A DNA stretch of 64,000 bases from Myxococcaceae bacterium (GTDB lineage: Bacteria > Myxococcota > Myxococcia > Myxococcales > Myxococcaceae), in NCBI GenBank assembly GCA_019686135.1, contig JADGHL010000001.1:1-64000 (forward strand), in the 5' to 3' direction. The notes under the pieces are model-generated. The model was not told where the DNA came from. It did no database searches and saw nothing but the letters and a program-made list of their open reading frames with translations. Position 1 is the stretch's first letter. Each line of letters opens with the position of its first letter. A program made the translations under genes and the position numbers. This document shows, piece after piece, positions 1-8,557 of this stretch.

Positions 1-221
1 CCGTTGCCGCCCGCCCCGCGGCGGTCCCGCCGCGGCCTCCGCCGCCGCCCACGCGCATCGAGGCGAAGGGCAAGCCCGAGGGCAAGCCTCTGCCGCCTCC
101 GCCGCCGGCTGCGAAGCAGGCGGCCGAGAAGAAGCCGGAGCCTCCTGCTCCGCCCGCAGTGGCCGTGGCCGCTGTCGGCGGAAAGAAGAAGGTGATCGTC
201 CGCAAGAAGGGCGGAAAGTAG
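1..221 (+). CDS. C-terminal end of a Pro/Ala/Lys-rich protein (partial)
   Basis: Reading from base 3 gives an open frame that ends at a TAG at 219-221. The visible 72 residues are low complexity: runs of proline (PPPPP), alternating Ala/Lys/Glu, and a basic tail KKKVIVRKKGGK. No domain can be recognised in this fragment, and the start lies upstream of the window. Pro/Ala/Lys-rich linkers or tails of this kind are common in Myxococcota proteins, so the tail says nothing firm about function. A 61-base gap separates it from the next gene on the same strand. Confidence 0.55.
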   Translation, partial: VAARPAAVPPRPPPPPTRIEAKGKPEGKPLPPPPPAAKQAAEKKPEPPAPPAVAVAAVGGKKKVIVRKKGGK

Positions 222-282
222 TTCACGCGCGGGTCCGTCGGCTCTTCAACCGCGCGGTTCGATCGGGCAGGCTAGGAGCCGC

Positions 283-1167
283 ATGAACCTCGAAGAGAAC
301 AACGGGGTACCGGGTTCCCCCGAGCACGTCGAGGCGGCCAGTGGCGACGGCGCCGCGCCGGTCCCTGCCGAGCCGGAGACACCCGCAGCGCCGGTGGAGG
401 CGCCTTCGGCCGAACCGCCGGCGCCGGAGCCCTGGCCCATCGTCGCCGCCGCGAGCGCGCCGGGGGCTCCTATGTCCCCGGACGCGACGGAGGCGACGGC
501 CACCGACGAGGATGACGAGGACCTCGAGCAGGAACACCAGCGCCTCAAGCGCCACCACGTGGCGCCGGCGATGATCGCCATCGACCGGATCGACGACGAC
601 CGCACCTTCCAGATCCGCCCCGAGGGCGACATCTCCCAACTGGCCACGGACATCGCGCGGCTGGGCCAGCTCTTCCCCATCGACATCCGCCTCAAGCCGC
701 CAGATCGGTTCCAGATCATCTGCGGGTTCCGCCGCGTCGCCGCGCTCAAGTTCCTCCAGCGCGACCGCGTGCTGGCGCGGCTGCACACCGATCTGTCCGA
801 CGAGGACGCGCTCCTCATGGCCCTGGTCTCGGCGATCCACGCGCGGCCGGTGGCCCCGGAGGAGCTGGAGCGCATCAAGGTTCGGTTCGAGAACGAAGGC
901 CGGCTCACCCCGTCGATCCGCAGCATGATCGACAAGGCGCTGTCGCCGGAGGACGACCTCGCGCCGGAGCTGGTGGGCGAGGAGGAGGAGGAGGTCGAGG
1001 CCGAGGCGCTGGCCGAGGACGTGACCTTGCGCCTCGGGGCGATCAACCAGGACCTCTCGCTCTTGGCGGACGTGTTCGATGCGCTGGACAGCGTCAAACA
1101 GGAGCAGCTCCTCGAACAGCTGCGCTACTCCTCCGAGCTGGTGGCGTACCTGGAGGCGCGGAAATGA
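283..1167 (+). CDS. ParB/Srx-like N-terminal domain protein
   Basis: 294 residues. The first 90 or so are an acidic Ala/Pro/Glu-rich linker. From about residue 95 there is a ParB-like nuclease/CTPase fold: IRPEGDISQLATDIARLGQLFPIDIR, then a GFRRVAALKFL segment that resembles the ParB G-(E/F)-RR-(Y/V)-AA box. A helical acidic C-terminus follows. The classical ParB helix-turn-helix is not obvious, and no parA lies next to it, so this is unlikely to be the chromosome-partition ParB. It overlaps pyrE by four bases (ATGA), which implies translational coupling. Its role is unknown; a DNA- or nucleotide-binding regulator is an inference from the fold. Confidence 0.7.
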   Translation: MNLEENNGVPGSPEHVEAASGDGAAPVPAEPETPAAPVEAPSAEPPAPEPWPIVAAASAPGAPMSPDATEATATDEDDEDLEQEHQRLKRHHVAPAMIAIDRIDDDRTFQIRPEGDISQLATDIARLGQLFPIDIRLKPPDRFQIICGFRRVAALKFLQRDRVLARLHTDLSDEDALLMALVSAIHARPVAPEELERIKVRFENEGRLTPSIRSMIDKALSPEDDLAPELVGEEEEEVEAEALAEDVTLRLGAINQDLSLLADVFDALDSVKQEQLLEQLRYSSELVAYLEARK

Positions 1168-1730
1168 CGGAGGCCCTCGCGCGAGACCGCGCGCGGCTTT
1201 TGGAGCTCCTCACCCAGCTGTCGTTCGAACGCAGGAAGGTGAAGCTGGCGTCGGGTCTGGAGTCGGACTTCTACATCGACTGCAAGCGGACCGTGCTCGG
1301 CGCGGAAGGGCACTGGCTCATCGGCCGGCTGTTCCTCGACGCGATCCGGACGCACGCCCCGGAGGCGAAGGGCGTCGGCGGGTTGACCCTGGGCGCGGAT
1401 CCGCTGGCATCGGCGGTGTCCACCGTGAGCTGGCTCGCGGCGTGGCCGCTGCCCGCGTTCATCGTCCGCAAGGAGCCGAAGGGACACGGCACCGGTCAGT
1501 GGATCGAAGGGCTCTCGTTGATCCCGCAGGGCTCGCCGGTGGCGATCGTCGAGGACGTGGTGACGACCGGTGGCTCGTCGCTCAAGGCGTGCGAACGCGC
1601 GGAGCTGGAAGGGCTGAAGGTGGCGGGCGTGTTCGGTGTGGTGGACCGGCTCGAGGGCGGGCGCGACGCGATCGAGGCGAAAGGCTACCGGCTGTGGACG
1701 CTCTTCACGCGGAAGGACTTCCTGCCGTGA
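1164..1730 (+). CDS. pyrE: Orotate phosphoribosyltransferase
   Basis: 188 residues, normal length for PyrE. It transfers the phosphoribosyl group of PRPP to orotate to give OMP, the penultimate step of de novo UMP synthesis in the cytosol. The PRPP-binding loop VAIVEDVVTTGGS lies at residues 126-138, and the substrate segment GLESDFYIDCK lies near residue 31, as in the PyrE family. The upstream gene overlaps by ATGA and the downstream lipoprotein by GTGA, so the three are probably co-translated. No attenuator-like structure was noticed upstream because the gene sits inside an operon. Confidence 0.93.
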   Translation: MTEALARDRARLLELLTQLSFERRKVKLASGLESDFYIDCKRTVLGAEGHWLIGRLFLDAIRTHAPEAKGVGGLTLGADPLASAVSTVSWLAAWPLPAFIVRKEPKGHGTGQWIEGLSLIPQGSPVAIVEDVVTTGGSSLKACERAELEGLKVAGVFGVVDRLEGGRDAIEAKGYRLWTLFTRKDFLP

Positions 1731-2362
1731 AGCGCCCGGTCCTCGCTCCGGTGGCGGCGGTGCTCGTCGCGCTGTGCGGCTGCAAGGCCGGCCCGCCCAC
1801 CATCGGCGATCCGCCGCCCACTCTGGCCGACGCCGAGGCCGAGCGCGCGTACCAGGCCCTGCTCCAGAAGTACACGGGCACGGGCGAGGTGTACCAGGAA
1901 CTCGACACGCACCTGTTCGCCGGCGCCACCTTCCAGGCGTGGCCGTTCCGCGAAGCGCGCGTCCAGCGGATGGCGAAGTTCCAGGTGATGACGTCGGAAG
2001 AGGTGCAGGCACGCCTCGGCCGGGAGCGCGAGGAGTGGGAGAAGTTCCACGTCTTCGAGCTCGGCACCTGGACCCAGAATCCGAAGTTCGACGACTTCGA
2101 CAGCCCGAAGAGCATCTGGCGGATCGCCCTGGTGACCGGGCGTGGCGAGCTGTTGCCCGTATCGGTGGAACGGGTGGAGCGGGTCGACCAGAACGTCCGC
2201 GCCCTCTACCCGTACATGGGGATGTTCTGGGTGCACTACCGGGTGAAGTTCCCCCGGACGTTCCCCGACGGTAGCCCGGCCATCCCGCCGGGGACCGACC
2301 ACGTCACCCTGCGGATCGCCTCCACCCTCGGCCGGACCGATCTCCGCACGGGCGCGGAGTAG
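1727..2362 (+). CDS. Predicted lipoprotein of unknown function
   Basis: 211 residues, starting at the GTG at 1727 that overlaps the pyrE stop (GTGA). A short basic N-terminus and hydrophobic core end in a lipobox-like LCGC at about residues 17-20, so the mature protein should be lipid-anchored after Cys20. The rest is soluble and aromatic-rich (TWTQNPKFDDFDSPKSIWRIAL, YPYMGMFWVHYRVKFPR), suggesting a compact beta-rich domain. I do not recognise the family. The GTG start is chosen because an upstream start would read through pyrE in another frame. Confidence 0.7.
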   Translation: MKRPVLAPVAAVLVALCGCKAGPPTIGDPPPTLADAEAERAYQALLQKYTGTGEVYQELDTHLFAGATFQAWPFREARVQRMAKFQVMTSEEVQARLGREREEWEKFHVFELGTWTQNPKFDDFDSPKSIWRIALVTGRGELLPVSVERVERVDQNVRALYPYMGMFWVHYRVKFPRTFPDGSPAIPPGTDHVTLRIASTLGRTDLRTGAE

Positions 2363-2381
2363 CGCGCAGAGACGAGACGCC

Positions 2382-5300
2382 ATGTCCGGCGACGATCCCG
2401 GCATCGCTGTCCGCGCGCCGACGCGCGCTGGCCCATCCTCTCCCGAAGCGCCGCGCCCCGAGGGATCGTGGGCGCGCCGGGTGGTGCCGGCGGCGTTGTA
2501 CCAGTGCGCCTTCCTCGCCGCGGTGGCCCTGTTCAAGAGCGCCGCCAACGCCACCGTGGTGGCGCGCTTCCACGCGGGATCGCTTCCGTACCTCTACGTC
2601 GCCGCCGCCGGGCTCACCGGGGTGGTGACCGCCGCCGCGGCGGTGGTGGGCCGGCGCCGTGGCCGCGACCCGCTGGTGATGGCCGTCATCGGCACCCTCA
2701 CCGCGGCGGCGGTGGTGGCCGCCCTGTGGGCCGGGCTGTCGTCCAGCGCGCTCCTTCTGTATCTGTTCGCCGAGACCTTCACGTCCTTCACGTCGATCGT
2801 CTTCTGGAGCGCGATGTCGGACGCCTTCGACGCGCGGGAGTCGCGCCGGGCGTTCACCATCATCGCCGGGGTGGGGATGTCGGGGTCCATCCTCGGCGGG
2901 TTGCTCGCGCAGCTTCTGGCGCGGCCGTTCGGTGCCGCCGGGCTGGTGGCGGCGGCCGGCGGGATGCTGGTGCTGGCGGCGGTGGCGTTCACCTTCCACG
3001 CGCCCGAGGCGCATCACGCCGCGCCAGCCCGCGCGCGGCACGGCACGCAGGCGGACCTCTGGGACTTCCTCCGCCGCGACGCGTACCCCTGGGCCATCGG
3101 CGGGCTGGTGCTGGCGTTCGCCGTCATCTCCCCGTTCGCCGACTTCGTGTTCCGCCAGCGCGCCGCGCAGTTTCTCGGCGAGAACGAGCTGGCCGCCCTG
3201 TTCGGGAACCAGCAGCTGTGGATTGGCGTGTCCTGCGCGCTTTTCCAGCTCGTGCTCGCCCAGCGGTTGCTTGGGTGGCTGGGCGTGGTCCGCTACCTGG
3301 GGGTGGTGCCCGGGATCCTCGCCGGCTTCGCGGTGGTGGCGCTCGTCTGGCCCGGGCTGTGGCCGGCGTACGCGCTCAAGCTGGCGGAGAGCGCCGCGTC
3401 CCTGTCCATCCTCCCGGTGGGGATCCAGCTGCTCTACGCGCCCGTGGCGGACGAGCTGCGCGACCGGGTGCGGGCCCTGATGGACGGGCTGGTGAAGAAG
3501 GGCGGGCTGGCTCTGGGCGGCGTGATGCTGGTGGGCGCCGGCCCGTGGCTGGACGGCCCGGCGCCGGTTGCGGCGCTGGTGGTGGTGTGCCTCGGCGCCG
3601 CCGTGGTGCTGTGGCGGCTCAAGCCGGCGTACGTCTCCGCGCTGCAGGCGCAGGTGGGTGACGGCGCGGAGGACGAACCCGAGCCGCTCGACTCCTCCAG
3701 CGAGAAGCTGCTCGCCAGCGCGCTCCGGTCGCCGGATCCGGACCGCGTGCTGCACGCGCTCGACCTCTTCGAAGCGGGACGGGGCGATCTTCGGCCGCAC
3801 CTGGCGGAGCTACTGAACCACGAGTCTGAGCGCGTGGTGGCTCGCGGGGTGGCGCTCGCCGCCGAGCACGACGCCGTCGAGTTGGCGCCGAGGCTGGAGT
3901 GGCTGCTCCGTTCGGAGCGGCTCCGCCGGCCGCGCATCGAGTCGGCGTGGGCGCTGGCGAAGCTGTCGCCTGCGCGCGCGGCGCGGGTGCTCCCCGCGTT
4001 CCTCGTGGAGGGCGAGCCGGGGGTCAAGGCGGCGGCGATCGGCGCGTTGCTGAAGCTCGACGCCGGGCCGGAGGAGCCGGAGTTGTTGCGGATCAAAGAC
4101 CGCGCCCGCGCCGCGCTGGAGGCGATGACCGCCCGCGGCGAGCGCGCCCCGCTGGCCGAACGGCGCGAGCTGGCGAAGCTGCTCGGAAAGCTGGCCGACG
4201 AGGCGTGGGCACCGGTCCTGGCGCGCTACCTCCAGGATCAGGACGGGTCGGTCCGCGCGCTGGCGATCCGCGCGGTGGGCGAGGGGCGGTACCGCTCGCT
4301 GGTGGACGCGCTGTTGCCGTGCCTGATGTGGCGCGACGACCGCGTCGCCGCGCGCGAGGCGCTGGCCGCCTTCGGTGATGCGATCGTCCCCACGCTGGAA
4401 GAGGCGCTCAACGATCGCAGCCGGCCCGCGTCGCTCCGCTACGAGCTGCCGCGCGTGCTGCGGCAGATCGGCTCGCAGGCGGCGCTGGATGTGCTGTTGT
4501 TCTCCAACATCCGGGACGACGCTTTTCTGCACTACCGGATCGGCGTGTCGCTCTCGCTGCTCAAGGAGGAGCACCCCGAGCTGACCGCCGATGTGGACCG
4601 GGTGCGGGAGGCCATTTTGCGCCGGCGGGACACATACCGGCGCTACGTGCAGCCGTTCCGGGATCTGCGCGCCGCGCTCGGGGAGGACGCGCTGCTCACC
4701 CGCGCGGTGGGGGACCGGCTGGACCAGGCGCTCGAGCTGTCCTTCTGGCTTCTGGGGCTGATGTACCCGCCCCGCACGCTGCGCCGGGTGCACGAGCACC
4801 TCGTCGGCCCGGACCCGCGCCGGCGGGCGTACGCGCTCGAGTTGTTCGAGAACCTGGTGAGCGAGGAGGACCGGGAGCTGGTCAACGAGCAGGTGTACGC
4901 GCACCACCGGGAGCTGCCTCTGGGCGCGCCGGGGCGGCTGGCGGATCACCTAGGATTTCTGTGCCACAGCGACGACCACGTCCTTCGGGCGTGCGCGCGC
5001 GAGGTGGCGCGGCGGCTGGGGCTGTGGACCCTGCCGCCGCAGGAGGGCGACATGAGCGACACCAGGGTGAAGCGGCTCTTCGCGCTGGAGGGCGTGGAGA
5101 TCTTCGCGCAGAGCGACGTGGACGAGATCGCCGCGGTGGCGCAGGTGGCGCGCGAGCACCGCTTCCGCCGGGGTGAGCGGATCTACAGCGAGGGCGATCC
5201 GGGGGATGCGCTGTACGTCATCATCTCCGGCGGCGTGGACGCGTTCCGCCGCGGCGAGAAGGTGCTGTCGCTGGATGCGAAGCAGGCCTTTGGGGAGGTG

Positions 5301-5528
5301 AGCCTCCTCGACGGATCTCCCCGGCCGACCGAGATGATCGCCCGCGAGGACACCGAGGTGCTGGTGATCGACCGGCGCGACTTCCTCGACCTTTTGGCGG
5401 ATCGCCCGGAGCTGCTCAAAGGCATCTTCCGGGTGGTCAGCCGCCAGTTGCGCGAGGTGGTGGATCTCGCCGCCAACGCGCGCAAGCTCACCGGCGAGGT
5501 GCCCGCGGCGGCGCTGCGCAAGCCCTGA
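2382..5528 (+). CDS. Transporter-like membrane domain fused to HEAT repeats and a cNMP-binding domain
   Basis: 1048 residues. Residues ~32-420 hold about 10-12 hydrophobic segments with short loops, like the MFS/Npt1-type ATP:ADP translocase superfamily. Residues ~440-850 are helical repeats rich in Arg/Leu/Ala with HEAT-like periodicity. Residues ~900-1025 form a cyclic-nucleotide-binding domain: FRRGERIYSEGDPGDALYVI and the phosphate cassette FGEVSLLDGSPRPTEM, in which Arg is kept but the canonical Arg-Ser/Ala is Arg-Pro-Thr. A cyclic-nucleotide-gated or -tuned inner-membrane transporter is an inference; the substrate is unknown. It converges with the rhomboid gene, the two stop codons being only three bases apart. 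Confidence 0.75.
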   Translation: MSGDDPGIAVRAPTRAGPSSPEAPRPEGSWARRVVPAALYQCAFLAAVALFKSAANATVVARFHAGSLPYLYVAAAGLTGVVTAAAAVVGRRRGRDPLVMAVIGTLTAAAVVAALWAGLSSSALLLYLFAETFTSFTSIVFWSAMSDAFDARESRRAFTIIAGVGMSGSILGGLLAQLLARPFGAAGLVAAAGGMLVLAAVAFTFHAPEAHHAAPARARHGTQADLWDFLRRDAYPWAIGGLVLAFAVISPFADFVFRQRAAQFLGENELAALFGNQQLWIGVSCALFQLVLAQRLLGWLGVVRYLGVVPGILAGFAVVALVWPGLWPAYALKLAESAASLSILPVGIQLLYAPVADELRDRVRALMDGLVKKGGLALGGVMLVGAGPWLDGPAPVAALVVVCLGAAVVLWRLKPAYVSALQAQVGDGAEDEPEPLDSSSEKLLASALRSPDPDRVLHALDLFEAGRGDLRPHLAELLNHESERVVARGVALAAEHDAVELAPRLEWLLRSERLRRPRIESAWALAKLSPARAARVLPAFLVEGEPGVKAAAIGALLKLDAGPEEPELLRIKDRARAALEAMTARGERAPLAERRELAKLLGKLADEAWAPVLARYLQDQDGSVRALAIRAVGEGRYRSLVDALLPCLMWRDDRVAAREALAAFGDAIVPTLEEALNDRSRPASLRYELPRVLRQIGSQAALDVLLFSNIRDDAFLHYRIGVSLSLLKEEHPELTADVDRVREAILRRRDTYRRYVQPFRDLRAALGEDALLTRAVGDRLDQALELSFWLLGLMYPPRTLRRVHEHLVGPDPRRRAYALELFENLVSEEDRELVNEQVYAHHRELPLGAPGRLADHLGFLCHSDDHVLRACAREVARRLGLWTLPPQEGDMSDTRVKRLFALEGVEIFAQSDVDEIAAVAQVAREHRFRRGERIYSEGDPGDALYVIISGGVDAFRRGEKVLSLDAKQAFGEVSLLDGSPRPTEMIAREDTEVLVIDRRDFLDLLADRPELLKGIFRVVSRQLREVVDLAANARKLTGEVPAAALRKP

Positions 5529-5538
5529 GCCTCAGGGC
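5522..5538. terminator. Hairpin across two convergent stop codons
   Basis: The palindrome GCCCTGA-GCC-TCAGGGC forms a 7-bp stem with a 3-base loop. Both the TGA of the transporter fusion and the TGA of the rhomboid gene sit inside the stem. There is no T-run on either side, so bidirectional terminator function is only a suggestion. Confidence 0.35.
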
Positions 5539-6218
5539 CCGGGCGCTCCGGAAACGAGGAGCGGCCCCACCCGCGCCGCCACGACCAGCGCCACCGCCGC
5601 GGCGAACACCACGAAGGGGATGCCCGCATTGAAGCGGCGCGCCTGGTGGCGCAAGAGAACTCCGCACGGAAGCCCGAACAAAAAACCTCCCAGGTGTCCC
5701 TGCCAGCTCACGTTGGGCAGCAGGCTGATGAGGGCGATCTGCACGAGCCAGGTCCCGAGCGCACGGCGCCCCTGTGCGGTGGCGATGGGGAGCATCGCGC
5801 CGGCGTAGCCGAGGATCATCCCGGACGCGCCGATGGTGGGGACGTCGGGCGACCACAGCAGCACGAAGGTGGAGGACCCGAGCGCAGTGACCAGGGAGAT
5901 CGCCATGAAGCGCCAGCTGCCGATGGCGCGTTCGAGCGCGAAGCCCAGGGTCCACACCACCGACATGTTCATGATGAGGTGGAGCGGCCCGGCGTGGACG
6001 AAGATGCAGGCGAGCGCGCGCCACCACTGGCCGTGGCGCACCAGCGAGGGCAACAGCGCGCCAAGTTGGAACGCTGCCCCGCGCGTGAGCCAGTCCACCG
6101 CGAACGTCAGCACGCACAGCGCGATGAGCGCCGCACAGGCTCGGGGGACGGCGATCTGGCGGAAGCCGCGCGGACCCGGAGGGGACGGATCCAGCGGGCG
6201 GCGGTCTCCGATCGCCAC
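5532..6218 (-). CDS. Rhomboid-family intramembrane serine protease
   Basis: 228 residues from the GTG at 6218, which lies two bases after the nadB stop codon on the same strand. Six or seven hydrophobic helices are visible. The rhomboid signature is complete: HLIMN (His80, Asn84) in the second helix, GASG at 130-133 with Ser132 as nucleophile, and WQGHLGG with His175 as the partner of the dyad. Rhomboids cleave transmembrane helices of inner-membrane substrates; the substrate here cannot be told. The longer upstream reading of this frame is a shadow of nadB and was discarded. Confidence 0.85.
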   Translation of the reverse strand: MAIGDRRPLDPSPPGPRGFRQIAVPRACAALIALCVLTFAVDWLTRGAAFQLGALLPSLVRHGQWWRALACIFVHAGPLHLIMNMSVVWTLGFALERAIGSWRFMAISLVTALGSSTFVLLWSPDVPTIGASGMILGYAGAMLPIATAQGRRALGTWLVQIALISLLPNVSWQGHLGGFLFGLPCGVLLRHQARRFNAGIPFVVFAAAVALVVAARVGPLLVSGAPGP

Positions 6219-6220
6219 GT

Positions 6221-7801
6221 TCAGGGCTCCCGCGACACGATCGTGTCGTGCAGCCAGTTGTGGTCGTCCTTCGACGGGTAGTCGATGGTGTAGTGCAGCC
6301 CGCGGCTCTCCTTGCGGCGGGACGCGCACTCGACGATCAGGTGGGCCACGTCCGCGATGTTGCGGAGCTCCACCACATCGCGGGTGACCTGGAAGCGCCA
6401 GTAGTACTCGCGGATCTCCTCGCGCAGCATGTCCAGGCGGCGGTGGGCGCGCATCAGCCGCTTCGACGACCGGACGATCCCCACGAAGTTCCACATCAGG
6501 CGGCGGATCTCGTCCCAGTTCTGCGTCACCACCACCGCCTCGTCCGAGGCGACCGCGCTGCCCACGTCCCAGGGCGGCGGGTCCTCCCTCGGGAATGCGA
6601 AGGAGCGCAGCTCGGGCGCGATGGCGTTGGCGGCGCGGTGGCCGAACACCAGGCCCTCCAGCAGCGAGTTCGACGCGAGCCGGTTGGCGCCGTGCAGCCC
6701 GGTGCAGGCGACCTCGCCGATCGCGTAGAGGCCTGGCAGTGAGGTACGGCCGAACAGATCCGTCACCACGCCGCCGCACTGGAAGTGAGCGGCCGGCACC
6801 ACGGGGATCGGCTGCACCGCCATGTCGATCCCGAAGGCGCGGCAGGTGGAATAAATGTTGGGGAACCGCTCCGCGAGGAAGGCGCGCCCCAGGTGCGTCA
6901 TGTCCAGGTAGACGAACTCGTCGCCGGTGCGCTTCATCTCCGCGTCGATCGCGCGGGCCACCACGTCGCGCGGGCCCAGCTCGGCCAGCGGGTGGTAGCG
7001 ATCCATGAAGCGCTCGCCGGACTTCAGCCGCAGCTTGCCGCCCTCGCCCCGCAGCGCTTCGGAGATGAGGAAGTTCTTCGCCTCCGGGTGGAACAGGGCG
7101 GTGGGGTGGAACTGGTAGAACTCCATGTTGGCGATCTGCGCGCCCGCCCGGTACGCCATCGCCACGCCGTCGCCGGTCGCCACGTCCGGATTGGTCGTGT
7201 ACAGGTACACCTTCCCCGCGCCGCCGGTGGCGAGGATTGTGACGCGGCCGACGAAGGTCTCGATCGTCCCGTTCGCCCGGAGCGCGTAGACGCCGTGCAC
7301 CGTGGGCGTGCGCGCGTTGCGATCGCGGATGAGGTCGATCGCCGTGGTGTCCGGGAAAAAGACGATGTTCGGCTGTTCGTCGCACGCGGCGAGCAGCGCG
7401 CGTTCCACCTCGCGTCCGGTCATGTCGCCGGCGTGGACCACGCGGCGCTTGCGGTGGGCGCCCTCGCGGGTCAAATCCAGCTCGCCGTCGGCGGCGCGGG
7501 TGAACTCGGCGCCCCGGGCAATCAGCTCCTTCACGCGCGCCGGGCCCTCCCGGATGGTGACCTCCACCGCGTCGCGGTGGCACAGCCCGGCGCCGGCGAT
7601 CAGCGTGTCCTCGATGTGCTCTTCGAAGGAGTCCGCCGGGGAGATGACGGCGGCCACGCCTCCCTGGGCATACTGGGTGTTGCCTTCGTGTCTTGCCCGC
7701 TTGGTCAGGACGGCGACCGAGCCATGCCGTGCCGCCTCCAGCGCGAAGGAGAGCCCCGCAACGCCACCGCCGAGCACCAGGAAGTCGAACCTGTGCGACA
7801 T
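6221..7801 (-). CDS. nadB: L-aspartate oxidase
   Basis: 526 residues, usual family length. NadB oxidises L-aspartate to iminoaspartate with FAD in the first step of bacterial NAD synthesis. The N-terminal dinucleotide fold VLGGGVAGLSFALEAA is at residues 10-25. It is followed by the NTQYAQGGVAAV segment typical of the succinate dehydrogenase/fumarate reductase flavoprotein family, then HxTxxxF-like FHPTALFHPEA and the substrate/FAD segment GLHGANRLASNSLLEGLVFG. The C-terminal helical domain is complete. No nadA or nadC is adjacent. The rhomboid gene follows directly and may be co-transcribed. Confidence 0.92.
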   Translation of the reverse strand: MSHRFDFLVLGGGVAGLSFALEAARHGSVAVLTKRARHEGNTQYAQGGVAAVISPADSFEEHIEDTLIAGAGLCHRDAVEVTIREGPARVKELIARGAEFTRAADGELDLTREGAHRKRRVVHAGDMTGREVERALLAACDEQPNIVFFPDTTAIDLIRDRNARTPTVHGVYALRANGTIETFVGRVTILATGGAGKVYLYTTNPDVATGDGVAMAYRAGAQIANMEFYQFHPTALFHPEAKNFLISEALRGEGGKLRLKSGERFMDRYHPLAELGPRDVVARAIDAEMKRTGDEFVYLDMTHLGRAFLAERFPNIYSTCRAFGIDMAVQPIPVVPAAHFQCGGVVTDLFGRTSLPGLYAIGEVACTGLHGANRLASNSLLEGLVFGHRAANAIAPELRSFAFPREDPPPWDVGSAVASDEAVVVTQNWDEIRRLMWNFVGIVRSSKRLMRAHRRLDMLREEIREYYWRFQVTRDVVELRNIADVAHLIVECASRRKESRGLHYTIDYPSKDDHNWLHDTIVSREP

Positions 7802-7912
7802 AGGACGACCGGAGCCTTAACCGCGGGAAGTCTGCGGAACAAGGCGCAATTCCGCAGGGCCGATTCCTTGAGGACGAAACAGGCTGTGTATAGCGTTCTC
7901 GCCGGTTGCCCG

Positions 7913-8557
7913 ATGAAGCACCCTGCCGCCAGCCTGCTGTGCGCCCTGGCCCTCGCCCTGGGAGGCGTGGGCCCGTCTGCGCACGCAGGGGAGATCTACA
8001 AGTACGTCGAAGCGGACGGCACCATCGTCTACACGAACGTCAAGCCACAGGGCGTGAAGAAGGCGCAGACGCTCAAGGGCAGCTTCAAGCCTGCGCCCCG
8101 GCCCACCGACGCGCCCGCCTCCACCCGGTTGGTGCGGGTCAGCCGCGAGCAGTACGACGAGCTCATCCACTCCGCCGCCACCCGGTACCGGATCCCCGAG
8201 GCGCTGGTGTGGGCAGTGATGCACGCCGAATCCAACTTCGATCCGCACGCGGTGTCGCCGGTGGGGGCCTCCGGGCTGATGCAGCTGATGCCGGCCACGG
8301 CCTCGGAGATGTACGTGAAGGACATCTTCGACGTGAAGGAGAACATCGAAGGCGGGACGCGGTACCTCCGCGTGCTGGCCAACATGTTCGACGGCGACAT
8401 GGTGAAGATGGTGGCGGCGTATAACGCCGGGCCGGACGCGGTGAAGAAGTACGGCGGGAAGGTGCCGCCCTACGCGGAGACGCGGGCGTACGTGGCGAAG
8501 GTGATCAAGCTCTACTTCCAGTACAAGAAGCAGCGCGCGGAGGACGGCGCGAACTGA
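7913..8557 (+). CDS. Secreted Slt-type lytic transglycosylase with DUF4124 domain
   Basis: 214 residues. A signal peptide (residues ~1-25, ending SAHA) is followed by a short DUF4124-like stretch GEIYKYVEADGTIVYTN. From residue ~78 comes a Slt/MltE-like catalytic domain. The catalytic Glu is Glu106 in HAESNFDP, followed by SPVGASGLMQLMPATA and the AAYNAGPDAV motif that line the glycan groove. It cleaves peptidoglycan between MurNAc and GlcNAc to leave 1,6-anhydroMurNAc. The ATG start is the only one that leaves a signal peptide at the N-terminus. Its TGA overlaps the ATG of the TPR gene by one base, so the pair is likely coupled. Confidence 0.88.
   Translation: MKHPAASLLCALALALGGVGPSAHAGEIYKYVEADGTIVYTNVKPQGVKKAQTLKGSFKPAPRPTDAPASTRLVRVSREQYDELIHSAATRYRIPEALVWAVMHAESNFDPHAVSPVGASGLMQLMPATASEMYVKDIFDVKENIEGGTRYLRVLANMFDGDMVKMVAAYNAGPDAVKKYGGKVPPYAETRAYVAKVIKLYFQYKKQRAEDGAN

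Noticed and set aside
283-1167. Chromosome-partition ParB
   Set aside because: No parA neighbour, no parS-like palindrome seen nearby and no clear helix-turn-helix after the ParB-like domain.
7868-7894. TTGAGG / TATAGC promoter before the lytic transglycosylase
   Set aside because: The hexamers are only fair and the spacer is 15 bases, too short for a reliable sigma-70 call.
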